Below, in pieces: positions 21,816 through 32,660 of a DNA stretch of 64,000 nucleotides. The position numbers were made by a program, and so were the translations under genes. Position 1 is the stretch's first letter, and every line of letters begins with the position of its first letter. Origin of the DNA: Saccopteryx bilineata (taxonomy: Eukaryota; Chordata; Mammalia; Chiroptera; Emballonuridae); NCBI RefSeq assembly GCF_036850765.1, contig NC_089495.1, positions 192,713,847 through 192,777,846 on the forward strand, written 5' to 3'. The notes beneath the pieces were generated by a model. That model did no database searches and had not been told where the DNA came from. It was given only the letters and a program-made list of their open reading frames with translations.

Positions 21816-22642
21816 TATTGGTCGGAGGAGTGAGTGAGTGAGTGAGAGGGAGGGATGCACACTGTGATACAGACCCTTCTGGTTCCTGCCACTTTCTTAA
21901 TGAGTGACCTTGACTTTGGGGACCATGGACCCCAGTGTGGGGAGTGGCTGCAAACTGGCGTCCTTGGCCTCCTGCCCTTACCACACAGGGAGGGCAGAAG
22001 GAGCTCTGTGTGGTCCCAGCCACCAGCTGTTGACTGGCCAGGCTGTTGATTGGGTGGTTTTTAAGATTTATTTCCCCTTCGTCACAAAGGTCATAAATAT
22101 AGTGAAGGAGTGTGTGTCACAGCACAGGTCCTTGTGCCCATTCAGCAACAGGAGCTCTCTTATGGAGCCAGGCAGGGGAGAATGTTCTGTGTGTGTTCCT
22201 GGCTGGATAGCTCATACAATTTTACGTACAGATAGGGAGGGGTCTAGACACAAAACCCCAGTATGCTGTATTTATGGGCAATTCAATACTGTTTTTCAGG
22301 GCTCATTTTTCTGGTAACGTCTTTTTCCTTTTTTATTGAATATGTTGGGGTGACACTGGTTAACAAAGTTATACAGGTTTCAGGTGTACAGTTCCACAAC
22401 ACATCGTCTATACACTATATTGCGTGTTCACCATCCTAAGGCCAGTCTCTGTCCATCCCCATTTATCCGCCCTGTGTTCTCCTCCAGCTGCCCCCACCCA
22501 CTTCCCCGGTAACTTTCTCTGGTTTGACATTTCACCAATACAGTGTGGCCCTTGATACCCTTCACCCAGATTCACCAATTTTTGGCCACTGGCTGCATTC
22601 ACTTTATCATCCCCCCTACCAGTCCTCTTCCCCGTCTCCCCC

Positions 22643-22687
22643 TACACGTGTGCGTGCACACACACGCACACGCACGCACATGCACAT
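22643..22687. repeat. 45-bp alternating pyrimidine/purine tract (CA/CG rich)
   Basis: From t22643 to t22687 every base alternates pyrimidine-purine, mixing CA, CG and TG steps. This is a (CA)n-derived microsatellite within the L1. Confidence 0.9.
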
Positions 22688-22890
22688 TGTTATTCTTAAT
22701 ACTTTGATCCATTTGAGAGAAATTGTAGACAGGATACCCCTAAATAATTCAGCTCTGTCTCCTAAGAGTATGGTTATTCTCTTGTATAGCCATAGCATAA
22801 TAAACAAAATCAGGACAGTTAACATCGATACTAAATTGTATAATCCACAGTCTATATCCAGATTTCACCTGTTTCCCCCAAAACATCTTT

Positions 22891-23290
22891 TTTTTTTTTT
22901 TTTCCTTTTCATTTTTCTGAAGCTGGAAACAGGGAGAGACAGTCAGACAGACTCCCGCATGCGCCCGACCGGGATCCACCCGGCACGCCCACCAGGGGAG
23001 ACGCTCTGCCCACCAGGGGGCAATGCTCTGCCCATCCTGGGCGTCGCCATGTTGCTACCAGAGCCACTCTAGCGCCTGAGGCAGAGGCCACAGAGCCATC
23101 CCCAGCGCCCGGGCCATCTTTGCTCCAATGGAACCTTGGCTGCAGGAGGGGAAGAGAGAGACAGAGAGGAAAGCGCGGTGGAGGGGTGGAGAAGCAAATG
23201 GGCTCTTCTCCTGTGTGCCCTGGCCGGGAATCGAACCCTGGTCCTCTGCACGCTAGGCCAATGCTCTACCGCTGAGCCAACCGGCCAGGA
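22891..23290 (-). mobile_element. tRNA-derived SINE, family C, full length
   Basis: Target duplication cccccaaaacatcttt at 22875-22890 and 23291-23306, perfect over 16 bp. B box 'gggaatcgaaccctggt' and A box 'gctgagccaaccggcc' near the right end. The left end is the T tract (22887-22902) complementary to the A tail. Confidence 0.95.
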
Positions 23291-23439
23291 CCCCCAAAAC
23301 ATCTTTTATGCCTATTCCCCCTGTCCCCCATTTCCGTACCCAATCCAGGATCCAGTCCTGGATCACACATCCTTTTTAGTCTCCCGGTCTCTTTGGTGAT
23401 TTTGACCATCTGTGGTTTCTACCCCTAATGATGCGGGTG

Positions 23440-23570
23440 GAAATTCTCTGCTAAGATGTGGCTCTGTCAGTGCTTGTCCCCGGCTACCGTGTACCAGCTC
23501 TGTGACCATGGACAACGGACTTCTGGACCTCAGTTTCCTTAGCTGTAAAATGGGGAAATCTCTGTTCTTG
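23440..23570 (+). repeat. MIR fragment
   Basis: 'agctctgtgaccatggacaa' and 'ctcagtttccttagctgtaa' then 'aatggggaaatctc' are sense MIR. Confidence 0.7.
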
Positions 23571-24039
23571 TCTTCCACACTTTTTCTTGGGCGCCTGCCA
23601 TGTGACTGGCCCTGCTGTAGATACAGGATACAGCAGTCGTGGGGCAGGTGAACGTCTGTGTCCCTGGGGTGGGCATGAGGCCCCCACTTTCTAGGAGGCT
23701 GCTTAGTTAGGTGGCGTGACGTAGTTGGTGCTGCTCACGGTGCTGGTTCCTAGGGACGCCTGCCATGCCCTGGCCATGTTTGCCATCACTGTGTTCACTG
23801 TAGGACATTTGGAAAATAAAGATGAGTAAAATGACCTCACCCTTCCAATAGCTGGTTCACCTTTCCATGCATTTCCTCCTTGTTCTGTGCATTTTGTCTT
23901 GGCCTGGGTGTGATCACACTGTACACGATAGTATTTCTTCACTTGTTCTGTGTGCTTCCTCATGTTCCTACAAGCACTCTTCATCAGCAGACCTTTGATG
24001 GCTTTATAATGAAACCTCGGGCCTCAGGATCCTTTGGTC

Positions 24040-24265
24040 CAGATAGAATCCTGGCTATTTATCATTTGTGTGATCATGAGCAAATTGCTCTACCTGTGTG
24101 TGCCTCAGTTTCCTCATTTCCAAAATTAGTGCCAACCTCTTAGATTGATGGGAGAATTAGAAGAATTCAGATCTATAAAGCTCTTGGAACAATGCCTGCC
24201 ACATGGTAAGTACTCCATATGTATTATGCATAAAATAGTAATTATTATTATTATTATTAAACTGT
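24040..24265 (+). repeat. MIR with (ATT)n end
   Basis: 'gtgcctcagtttcctcattt', 'aaagctcttggaacaatgcc' and 'tgccacatggtaagtactcc' are sense MIR, ending in an ATT repeat at 24239-24259. Confidence 0.8.
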
Positions 24266-24350
24266 TCCTCTTATATTGGGAACTTATATGGTTTTCAGTA
24301 TTTCAAGGTTACAGACCACGTGCATTTTTTTTTCAGTCTGCCAGTTCTTT

Positions 24351-24504
24351 TTCTTTTTTAAAATGTTTATTTTATTGATTTGAGAGTGAGAGAAACAGAG
24401 ACAGGAACATTGATCTGTACCTGTATGTGCCCTGACCAGGGATCGAACCGGCAACCTCTGTACTTTAGCTCAATGCTCTAGCCAATCGAGCTACCCGGCC
24501 AGGG
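24351..24504 (-). mobile_element. tRNA-derived SINE, family B (short VES-like)
   Basis: Perfect 17-bp target duplication cagtctgccagttcttt (24334-24350 and 24505-24521). The right end reads 'gagctacccggccaggg', with 'gggatcgaaccggcaacctc' as the antisense B box. No long body, unlike family C. Confidence 0.9.
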
Positions 24505-24563
24505 CAGTCTGCCAGTTCTTTCATCGATTTTGTAACTGAGGGCTGAAGACACCTTGGCTTAGG

Positions 24564-24766
24564 GTCCTGGCTGGGTTGCTCAGTGGATAGGACGTCGTCC
24601 TGGTGTGCTGAGGTTGTGGGTTTGATTGTATGAGAAGCAACCAATGAATGCACAACTAAATAGAACAACTAAGTAGGACAACAAGTTGATGCTTCTCTCT
24701 CTCTCTCCCTCCCTTCCCCCTCTTCCTCAAATCAATGGAAAAAAATTTTTTTAAAGAAGTTAAGAA
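24564..24766 (+). mobile_element. tRNA-derived SINE, family B
   Basis: 'tcctggctgggttgctcagt' head, 'gggtttgattgt' B-box region, 'aaccaatgaatgcacaacta' body and a TC tract before the A-rich tail. Target duplications accttggcttagg (24551-24563) and accttagcttagg (24767-24779). Confidence 0.85.
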
Positions 24767-24839
24767 ACCTTAGCTTAGGACCTTTTGGTCTTGACTGACG
24801 AAAATAAATCACTAGCAAGTGGAATCCTAGAATTAGATT

Positions 24840-25000
24840 GTCAGAGCTGCAAGAAACTAAGGCATCATCTCCCGCGTTCGTCCAGAAGGGAAACGGAGGC
24901 TCTGGGCCGTTCAGTGACTTGCCCCAGGCCTACCGAGTGAGCCTGTGGCTGAGATGGGACTTGATTGTAGGTTTTCTGACTCCTCTCCTGTGATGTCCTG
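24840..25000 (-). repeat. MIR fragment
   Basis: 'gaagggaaacggaggctctg', 'gtgacttgccccaggcctac' and 'ggttttctgactcc' are antisense MIR. Confidence 0.65.
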
Positions 25001-25148
25001 CTTTTATCCAACAGCTAAGATGCCTTGGAGGACAGAGGGAGGTTTTAAGTCATATTCAGGTGAGTCCGAGGAATCCTGTGTGCCCAGAGGATTGCTGCGT
25101 CTCTGGGAACTATTGTTATCAGATTCTTTGAGTTTAGTGACCATAAGT

Positions 25149-25175
25149 GGTGTGTGTGTGTGTGTGTGTGTGTGT
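25149..25175. repeat. (GT)13 microsatellite
   Basis: Uninterrupted GT dinucleotides in otherwise unique intronic DNA. Confidence 0.95.
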
Positions 25176-25259
25176 TAGTTACTATCATTCATGATTCACG
25201 AGTCCATAGCACTATGAGTTCCAAACTGGGGGTCCTCAGGCCAGCAGCTCAGGCATATA

Positions 25260-25560
25260 AGTAGATTTTGTCAGGCCTATACAGTGTCTTCAAATTTTTT
25301 TTTATTGCCAACATTGAAAATTTTGAAATTTATACAAAAGAAATTTCATACAAAAATCTATATTTCTGGCTTTTTAAATAACCAAAAGATTTATCCACAT
25401 CAAGCTTGCATTCCGAAGGCAAACATGTGGCTGGAGCTGAATAGCAGCTGCCTGTTTTAGATAAGCTTTCTGGTCTTCAGTTTGCCGCAGTCCCCACCCT
25501 TCCTTATTATCCCTGACACTGACCCAAATATTGATTGCCATTTATCATAAACATCCTGCT
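25260..25560. repeat. Unnamed old repeat, shared with about 56470-56660
   Basis: Both places carry 'cagtttgccgcagtccccac' (25482-25501 and about 56613-56632) next to AT-rich DNA, in the same orientation. Probably an old DNA-transposon fragment (inference); I cannot name it. Confidence 0.4.
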
Positions 25561-26084
25561 GTTTGTTTCTTTTTTTTTTTTAGTAGTAGATTTAATAGGG
25601 CAATGGTCAAGGGTTCTTCCAACCTTTGTTTCTATCAGATGGAAAACTGAAAGCCAGACCAAGAGGGACACGTGTTTTAGGAAAAGTAGAAGGTGACAGG
25701 TTTCTTTCTGGAAAAAAAAGATGTTTAGTAAGCAAAAATGTGTTTATTAGAACTGTGTTTAATAAGCAAAACAGTGCTTTTCTGTTAAAAGGATTCATTG
25801 TCATTACAAAGGATACTCATCTAGTTCCCCTACCCCCTGACCTGCGTGGCCCCTGTGGGCATTTGAGTTTGAGATGCATGTTCCAGTGTGTGGGTGGTCC
25901 TTCTGTTCTCTGAGACAGGGAGAGGGGAGAAGATGGATCTCCCTTAGAAAGGGTGATTTGTTACCCCAAATTCCACTTCCTGTGGCCTGTGGGCAGTCAC
26001 CATCCTGTCTTTTTTCAACATCAGCCGTTGGCCTGGAGGTTCCCACGTTCGCATGTTGTGATTCCTGAATCTTATTCTGTTCTT

Positions 26085-26480
26085 TTTTTTTTTTTTGTAT
26101 TTTTCTGAAGCTGGAAATGGGGAGAGACAGTCAGACAGACTCCTGTATGCGCCCGACTGGGATCCACCTGGCACGCCTACCAGGGGCAATGCTCTGCCCA
26201 CCAGGGGGCGATGCTCTGCCCCTCCGGGGCGTCGCTCTGCCACGACCAGAGCCACTCCAGCGCCTGAGGCAGAGGCCAAGGAGCCATCCCCAGCGCCCGG
26301 GCCATCTTTGCTCCAATGGAGCCTTGGCTGCGGGAGGGGAAGAGAGAGAGACAGAGAGGAAGGAGGGGGTGGGGGTGGAGAAGCAAATGGGCGCTTCTCC
26401 TATGTGCCCTGGCCGGGAATCGAACTCGGGTCCTCCGCACGCCAGGCCGACGCTCTACCGCTGAGCCAACCGGCCAGGGC
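26085..26480 (-). mobile_element. tRNA-derived SINE, family C, full length
   Basis: Target duplication cttattctgttctt at 26071-26084 and 26481-26494. Complete element from T tract to 'ctgagccaaccggccagggc'. Several CpGs are intact, which suggests youth. A 203-codon frame crosses it and is a relic of the SINE. Confidence 0.95.
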
Positions 26481-26706
26481 CTTATTCTGTTCTTATGCTC
26501 CTGTGGTAGACCTTGGGGTGCAGACCCCTGAGAGGAAGTGGTGGGTTCCTACAAGGGTATGCGATGGTCTCTCAGTTTGGTCTGGGGCCCTTTTGGCCTG
26601 CAGGACCCTGATACTGTCACAGTCAGGCTTGGTGTCTTCTTACGCTTGGGTAGCCCAGCAGAGACCTCTCCCCTACCTTCTTTCTCCAAAACCGAGAAGA
26701 TTTTGA

Positions 26707-26738
26707 AATAATAATAACAACAACAATAATAACAACAG
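26707..26738. repeat. (AAT/AAC)n simple repeat
   Basis: Mixed AAT and AAC triplets over 32 bp. Confidence 0.9.
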
Positions 26739-26764
26739 TGATAGCACTGCTGTTGCTGATGAGA

Positions 26765-26995
26765 TTAGCTAGAGCTAGTTGTCAGGAGTCTTTGGTTGCA
26801 AGGGACAGGAAACCCAGCCCAAATAGCCTTAACAAATATGGAGGTTGCTTGGCTGTGTAAAGGAAGGGTCTGGTCAGTTGTCCTAGGACGGGCTCTGATT
26901 GGCTGCCTTGGGTCATGCTCCCATCCCTGAACTAGTCACTAAGATCCTGCCTGGCCAGGTCTGGTTGAGGGGCCCCTCGGGCCATATTGCAGTGA
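26765..26995. repeat. Unnamed old interspersed repeat (copy 2 of 4)
   Basis: 'tctttggttgcaagggacag', 'gaaacccagcccaaatagcc' and 'tctgattggctgccttgggt' match the pattern at 6490, 32395 and 47875. Confidence 0.45.
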
Positions 26996-27015
26996 GGGAG
27001 TAGTGGTTCCCAGAG

Positions 27016-27069
27016 GGAAGACCCCAGGGAGCTGGGACTGGAGGAAGACCCCAGGGAGCTGGGACTGGA
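27016..27069. repeat. Perfect 2 x 27-bp tandem duplication
   Basis: The unit at 27016-27042 is repeated exactly at 27043-27069 (unit begins ggaagaccccagg and ends ggactgga). No mismatch, so it is recent or still exchanging. Confidence 0.95.
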
Positions 27070-27289
27070 AGAAGGGTGGGAGCTCAGTGGGAACATCGCT
27101 TCTCTGCACTGGGGCTTCCATCCCAGACTGGAAGCCTTTGCTTTTGCTCAAGCCTTGGGTTCCAGGGGAACCCTCTTGTCACCTGGTCCACTTCATTGCC
27201 TTGTAGTTTTTCTAATTCTTACCTTCAAAGCTTTGCTTATATACTGCCTTCTCAGGAGGCTGTCTCTGACAATTCCAACTATTTCCACA

Positions 27290-27480
27290 GATCTAATAAT
27301 AACACCAGTGTCCACCTGGGTGAGGTACTGTGCTCAGTGGATATGTCCCAAGCAATGTAGCCTTCCAGAAACCTGATGGGGAAGGTGTTTCTATGTTGCC
27401 TATTTCATAAATCAGGAAATGGGTTCAGAAACGTTCAGTAACCTGCCCATGGTCACATAGCATCTTTCTCTCATTGGAGA
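27290..27480 (-). repeat. MIR
   Basis: 'aataacaccagtgtccacct', 'ataaatcaggaaatgggttc' and 'aacctgcccatggtcacata' are antisense MIR. Confidence 0.65.
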
Positions 27481-27574
27481 CATCGTTGTGTGTGTTGTTT
27501 TCTTTCATACCACGTAGCCTGGGTTTGAATGTAGTCTCTGCTCCTCCTAAAATGACTTAACCTCTGTATCTGTG

Positions 27575-27905
27575 GGTAGAGCATTCCAGGCACAGGGAAC
27601 AGCAAATGCAAAGGCCCTGAGGCAGGAACATGTTTCAAGAATAGCAAGGAGGACAGAGTGGCTGGAGCAGGGTGAGCCAGCTGGCGGGTGACTTGGAGGT
27701 GAAGTCAGGGAGGTAACAGTAGGAGTGAGGAGGCTGGTGGGAAGATTGTCCAGGGCCTGTGGTCCATTGTGAGGACTTCACGTTTTATGCTGAGCAAGAT
27801 GGGAGCCCTTGGAGCTTTTGAGCAGAGGAGGGGTCAATCTGACTTAGTTTTTGCAGGATTCTTCTGACTGCCAGTGGAGAATGGATTTTAGGGGGCCAGA
27901 GTGGA
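27575..27905 (-). repeat. L2, antisense
   Basis: 'agagcattccaggcacaggg', 'caaaggccctgaggcaggaa', 'tgtgaggacttcacgtttta' and 'gcttttgagcagaggagg' occur in the order of antisense L2. Confidence 0.85.
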
Positions 27906-27959
27906 GACAGAAACAACATGGCAGCTGGGGTTTGGGGTGTGGTTAGAAGTTGGTTAATT

Positions 27960-28242
27960 GCTCCTCCCTAGTGATCCTGTGTTATTTACTAGCTGTATGA
28001 CCTTGAGTCTTGGCTTGATCTCATTGAGCCCTGAGTTTTCTCATCTGTAAAATGGGTTTAAGGATGTTACCTCTCTCCCTGGCCCGGGAGCTCAGTTGGC
28101 TAGAGCATCATCCTGATACACCAAGGTTGCAGGTTTGATCCCTGCTCAGGGCACATACAAAAATCAACCAAAGAATGCATAAACCAGTAGAACAACAAAT
28201 TGATACCTCTTTCTTCCTCTCTCTTTCTCTAAAATCAATCAG

Positions 28243-28273
<31 letters not shown>

Positions 28274-28400
28274 GCATGTTATGTCTCTTATCAGGCTGTG
28301 GGAATGAATTGTATGAGGTGGTAATTGTAACACGCTTCCTGTAGTGCCTGGGCGCATTGTGAGTGCTCAGCACATATTTGTGGAATGAACCAGTGAATGA
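27960..28400 (+). repeat. MIR, split by a family B SINE
   Basis: 'ctagctgtatgaccttgagt' and 'tctcatctgtaaaatgggtt' on the left; 'tcctgtagtgcctgggcgca' and 'gagtgctcagcacatatttg' on the right. Confidence 0.75.
28077..28274 (+). mobile_element. tRNA-derived SINE, family B, with (TAA)n tail
   Basis: 'ctggcccgggagctcagttg' head, 'aggtttgatccctgctcagg' B box, 'aaccaaagaatgcataaacc' body; the tail is a TAA repeat (28241-28269). Flanks 'atgttacctctct' and 'atgttatgtctct' are a weak target duplication. Confidence 0.85.
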
Positions 28401-28849
28401 ACGGCAGGGAGTTTGGGGCTACCCCAGCCCTTCCCAAGGCGTCTATCCTTGCGGCCGGCCCCAGAGTGGGAGGCATCGTGTTCTCCCCCCTCTCCCCCCT
28501 CCTCCTCCCCACACATGGAGATTTGAATGAACAGAACCCAGAATGTTCTGGCAACAGTTGCTCCCTCTTTCCTAGTGACAAAGGCATCTTTGTTATGCCT
28601 GGGTGTGAAATCCATTTCAGAAGTGAGGATGGTGCAGGCTCAAGAGTCAGCTTGTGAGGATGGGGAGGGGCTTGGGAGGAAGGCTTCTAAGGGCCTGGTA
28701 GATGGACAGCCTGCTCCCCCACAACCCTTTATCTTCAGCTGGGTCTAGAATGCTTTTGAATTGGTTCTGTGGAATGAGAATGTGGAGCCACGTTTCTGCT
28801 GAGTAGCCACATCCGTCAACATTACCTTCTATAGCATTACACTATTTCA

Positions 28850-29700
28850 TACGCACACAAAAAGTGGTAATACTCAGTGCTGGCATAGGTGCTGGGAAAC
28901 AGGCAGTTTCATATGCTGCTGGCGAGAGTGGTGGGAGTGTTAAATGACTGCTGTGTTTTGGGAAAAATAGTCTAGCAATATCTTTAAAAATGAAAAACCA
29001 CAATACCCTTTGATTCAGTTCCTTTGGGATATGTATTATGTAGAACCAATAAAAAAGTATGTAAAGATATAAGTTGCAAAGATGTTTATTCCAGTTTTGT
29101 TTATACTAGCCTTCTCCCCCACCCCAAAGGAAACCACATGGGTATTGAATTCATTAACAGAGAAAAGTCTAAGGTTGTTGTTCATTCACATGTTGGGAAT
29201 ATCAGGCAGCTGTTTAAAGCAGCGATTTTCAACCGGGGTGCTGCAAGAATTTTTAAAACATGCAATACCTGACTATTTAGATTGCCACATTAAAGAATGA
29301 TGTCAGCCAACACAACAATAACTGTCCTGTGTGAATGAATCAAAATTATACCTTATTTTTTTTGTCAGATTGGCAAAACATATATTTTTTGCTGTGCCGC
29401 CTAATTTTCATAATCAGTTAATGTGTGCCATGAAATGAAAATCACTGGTTTATTAAAGGAATGTGGCTGATCTCATATCTCAATGTGAAAGGAGGCATGC
29501 GCTATGCTGTTAAGCAAGAAAGGTTAAGTTACAAGTCAAATGTAGAGTGTGATCCCAATTTTGTAGAAAAATAAAAACAAAAATACTTCCTTGGTAGGTT
29601 TTATGAATGTTAAGAAAGGCACTGTACAATGGCATGCATGCCAGGATATTAATTTAACATTAGTGGCCGTGGGCTGAGAATGGGGAGAGGTGTAGAGAAA
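28850..29700 (+). repeat. L1-type LINE 3' part, sense, interrupted by a hAT MITE
   Basis: 'aaaaagtggtaatactcagtgc', 'ttcatatgctgctggcgaga' and 'cctttgattcagttcctttg' are typical of L1 sequence just before the 3' UTR, read in sense. The part after the MITE has 'atgtagagtgtgatcccaat'. Confidence 0.65.
29220..29447. mobile_element. Non-autonomous hAT MITE, 228 bp
   Basis: Left end CAGCGATTTTCA; the reverse complement of the right end is CAGTGATTTTCA (11 of 12). Flanking 8-mers gtttaaag and gtttatta match at six positions, so the duplication has decayed. It belongs to a different family from the element at 269-589 and is older by its flanks. Confidence 0.8.
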
Positions 29701-29738
29701 GATACATATTTTTTGCATTGTTTCATTAGTTATAATTA

Positions 29739-29953
29739 TTATTATTTTTTAAAGTAATTATTATTATTATTATTTTTTTTTTTTAGATTTTTATTTATTC
29801 ATTATAGAGAGGAGAGAGAGAGAGAGAGAAGGGGGAGGAGCAGGAAGCATCAACTCCCATATGCGCCTTGACCAGGCAAGCCCAGGGTTTTGAACCGGCA
29901 ACCTCAGTGTTTCCAGGTTAACGCTTTATCCACTGCGCCACCACAGGTCAGGC
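29739..29953 (-). mobile_element. tRNA-derived SINE, family A
   Basis: Perfect target duplication cattagttataatta (29724-29738 and 29954-29968). 'ccaccacaggtcagg' head, 'gaagcatcaactcccatatg' body, and a TTA repeat and T run at the left. Confidence 0.95.
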
Positions 29954-30248
29954 CATTAGTTATAATTAACCTATTATATTTTAGGTTAAGATGATCTTAA
30001 AAAATAAAAAAAAAGAAAGAAAAAGACTCTTCCTGGCTTCTCACACACACTGTGTGGCAGACCTGTATATAACATGGGGTCATATAAACTCTCCCATAGT
30101 CCTTTGAGAATCAGATAGTGGGGTGGTTCAGCAAGATTATGAAACTAGGTCCTTATAATTTTAGTCTGGGGCCCAGATTTGACAAAGGGACAGAGCACTT
30201 TGCCCTCATGGAGCTGATGTCTTAGTCAGTGTAGAACTGCGCCTAGAG

Positions 30249-30439
30249 CAGTGGTTCTCAAATGAGGGCTATTTTTGCCACCCCCCAGGGGACTTGGGCA
30301 TTGTCAGCAGACATTTTTGATTGTCGTAACTGGGGAGGAAGGATGCTGCTGGTACCTAGTGGGTAGAAAGCAGAGGTGTCGCCACAGATCCTGCAGGGCC
30401 CAGGACAGCCCTACGACAGTTACCTGGTTGAAACCCCTG
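30249..30439 (+). mobile_element. MER20, near full length
   Basis: 'cagtggttctcaaatgaggg', 'caccccccaggggacttggg', 'ggtacctagtgggtagaaag' and 'ggttgaaacccctg' at the end. This is the most complete of the four MER20 copies I recognise in the window. Confidence 0.85.
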
Positions 30440-30969
30440 GCCGAGGTCAGTGTCTGGCACACACACAGTAAGAGTGCAACACATATTAGCTGCTATGATA
30501 AAGTGATGACATAAATGTTTCTGTTTTTGCCCCCCATCTTACAGATGAGGACATCAAGGCTTGGAGAGGTTTTGAAACCAAGGTGGGAGCAGGATACCCT
30601 GTTCCTGGGGGAGAGAGGTGGAGCTCTGGGTTCAGAGTTGGCCTGCAAGTCGAGGAAGAGGGACACCCTCGGCGCCGGGGTGGGGTAGGGTGGGGAGGGC
30701 CAGGGGCGGACTTGGAGACCCAGGTGTGGGTTTGGTGCTGGCTGCTCCTCCTGGCTTCCCAGCTTGGTGCCAGAACTGGCATCTGCCTGTCACTATGACG
30801 CCTCAGGCCAAGATGCTTTCTCAGTCCCCTCCCCTTGTGTGTCAGGTCTTTGTCACAGTCTCTGTGCTGGCAGCCTTGGAAGGTGGGAGTGGGGGAGGGT
30901 CTGTTTATTTTTGCTCATACAAAGCGGTGATGGTGGCAGAGTGTTGTGTCTGCAGCTTGGGGCCTGGAT

Positions 30970-31080
30970 CGAGCAGCTCTGCCTGCTGAGTTGGCCGTCA
31001 GAGCACCTTGAGTCAGCTGTACCTCTCTCTGAGCCTCAGTTTCTCAGCTGTGTGACGGAGTGGAGTTGGGACTGGGGTGG
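30970..31080 (+). repeat. MIR fragment
   Basis: 'cctctctctgagcctcagtt' and 'tctcagctgtgtgacggag' are the sense MIR core. Confidence 0.55.
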
Positions 31081-31284
31081 GGAGATGGTGGATGCTGAAC
31101 TCCTTTGCCTACAGCACGCAGTCCAGAAGAAGACACTGAATCCCTGTTTCTCTTTGTCACCCCTTCCCCCCAGCACATAGTTCAGGAGGCTAGTGGGAAC
31201 AGGGGCCCAGTGCCGGAGAGACAGGGACAATTTCTTTTCTCTTTCTCTGTCATTTTTACATCATTCCATTGTTGCGTTCATCGT

Positions 31285-32215
31285 GTTCAATCACTTTAAA
31301 TGCCATCCCCTTGCTGACACAAATTTATATCTCCTGCACTGACCTCTCTAGGTGTCTATGTCCTGATGACAACTGGACGTCTCTCCTGGGGTGTCTAGTG
31401 CATTGCAGACTCCCTGTCTTCTCCAGCTTGCCCCTCGCTTGGCTCCCTTCCATCTGGTTAACAGCCTCTCCATCCTTCCTTTTGCTCAGGCACATCCTTG
31501 GAGCTGTCTCGATTCTGCCCCTTTTTCTTCTATCCTACATCCAGACTATCAGGAAATCCAGTGGACTCCACCTTGAACAAGTCCCCAGAATCTGGCCATT
31601 CCTCCACAGCTGCCACCAGGGTCCAGGCCATCATCATCTCCTGCTGGGAATGTTGCAGTCGCCTCCTCCCCAGTCCTTTGCTTCTACCCTTGTTCCCGAC
31701 AGGTGGTTCTCCACACACATCCTGGTTAAGTCAGATCGCATTCCTCCTCTGCTCAGAACCCTCCCTTCACTCAGCAGTGTAAATCCACAGCCCTGAGGAT
31801 GACCTCAGAGGCCCTTCAGTGTCTGGTCTCTCCTCTGTCCATGGTCACCTCTCTGACCCCATTGCCAAGCATACCCCACACATTTCTGTCTCAGGGCCTT
31901 CGCCCTTGCTCTCTGCTTGGTCTGAAACTCCCCAGGTATCCTTGTGGTCTGTTACTTCAGGCCTCTGCTCAGATGTCTCACTTCCTCAGTGCAGCCTTCC
32001 CTGACCTCCGCATCTAAAAATGGCACCTCCACCCCAATGCTTCCTCTCCTCCTCCGCCATTGCACGTATATTTTACTTGTTTGACTACTCTCTCTGCACT
32101 AGAATGTAGGCCCTTGGAAGGCAGGGATTTTTATTTCTCCTGTTCCCTGTTATTCCCAGACCTAGAACAGTACCTGGCCCATAGGGGGGTGCTCAGTAAA
32201 TATTTGTAGAGTGAA
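31285..32215 (+). repeat. L2 3' region, sense, about 930 bp
   Basis: 'gaccctcccttcactcagcag'-like region (about 31757), 'tctgtctcagggccttcgcc' (about 31887), 'aatgtaggcccttggaaggc' (about 32103) and 'gctcagtaaatatttgtaga' (about 32191) run in L2 order without interruption. Confidence 0.85.
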
Positions 32216-32249
32216 GGAAGGACGAGCCACCCACGGGCTGTCACTTACC

Positions 32250-32390
32250 TCCTGAGATTATGTTATGTATCAGGGATAGTGTTAAGTCAAACAATGGTGT
32301 GTGTCTTTAAGGAACTTCAGTCCTGGGGAGAGAATGGACAGACAGTGACACTGAAGGGTGGGAAGTACTGTGACAGATATATAAATATTA
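32250..32390 (-). repeat. L2 fragment, antisense
   Basis: 'atgtatcagggatagtgtta' and 'cagtcctggggagagaatgg' with 'gacagacagtgacactg'. Confidence 0.5.
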
Positions 32391-32394
32391 TTCA

Positions 32395-32660
32395 GGACTC
32401 TTTAGGTTGTCAGTGATGGAAACCTCAACTCAAAGGTTCTCAAGCAAACAACAACAACAACAATGCTTGATTTAGTAGAATAGCTTCAGGCATAGCTGGA
32501 TTCAGGTGTTTCCTGGCCTGACCCTTACTGCCTATGCAGAACTCCGGTTGTTCAGGCCTGGGTCACATGTCTGTCATTATAGATGGAGGTGAGACATCAG
32601 CTCCTTACAACCACATGTCCCGAGAGCAGGACTAGGGATTGACTTTCAGGAGGTCATATT
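32395..32660. repeat. Unnamed old interspersed repeat (copy 3 of 4), with (AAC)n
   Basis: 'aggttgtcagtgatggaaac', 'ctcaactcaaaggttctcaa' and 'gcctgggtcacatgtctgtc' match the family at 26765. An AAC repeat lies at 32447-32462. Confidence 0.45.

Larger units (their letters stand above)
22325..23420 (-). repeat. L1 3' region, antisense, split by a SINE
   Basis: 'ttattgaatatgttggggtg' and 'acaggtttcaggtgtacagt' open the copy. 'ctaaataattcagctctgtc' and 'aaaatcaggacagttaacat' continue it. After the SINE (22891-23290) it resumes at 'atgcctattccccc'. Confidence 0.75.

Noticed and set aside
26095..26706. 203-codon frame, and similar frames at 4906-5271, 22524-23072 and 56604-57062
   Set aside because: Each runs through a family C SINE. 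The translated stretches resemble each other because the SINE does; none is a host protein.
31269..31796. 175-codon plus-strand frame
   Set aside because: It lies wholly within a sense L2 remnant.
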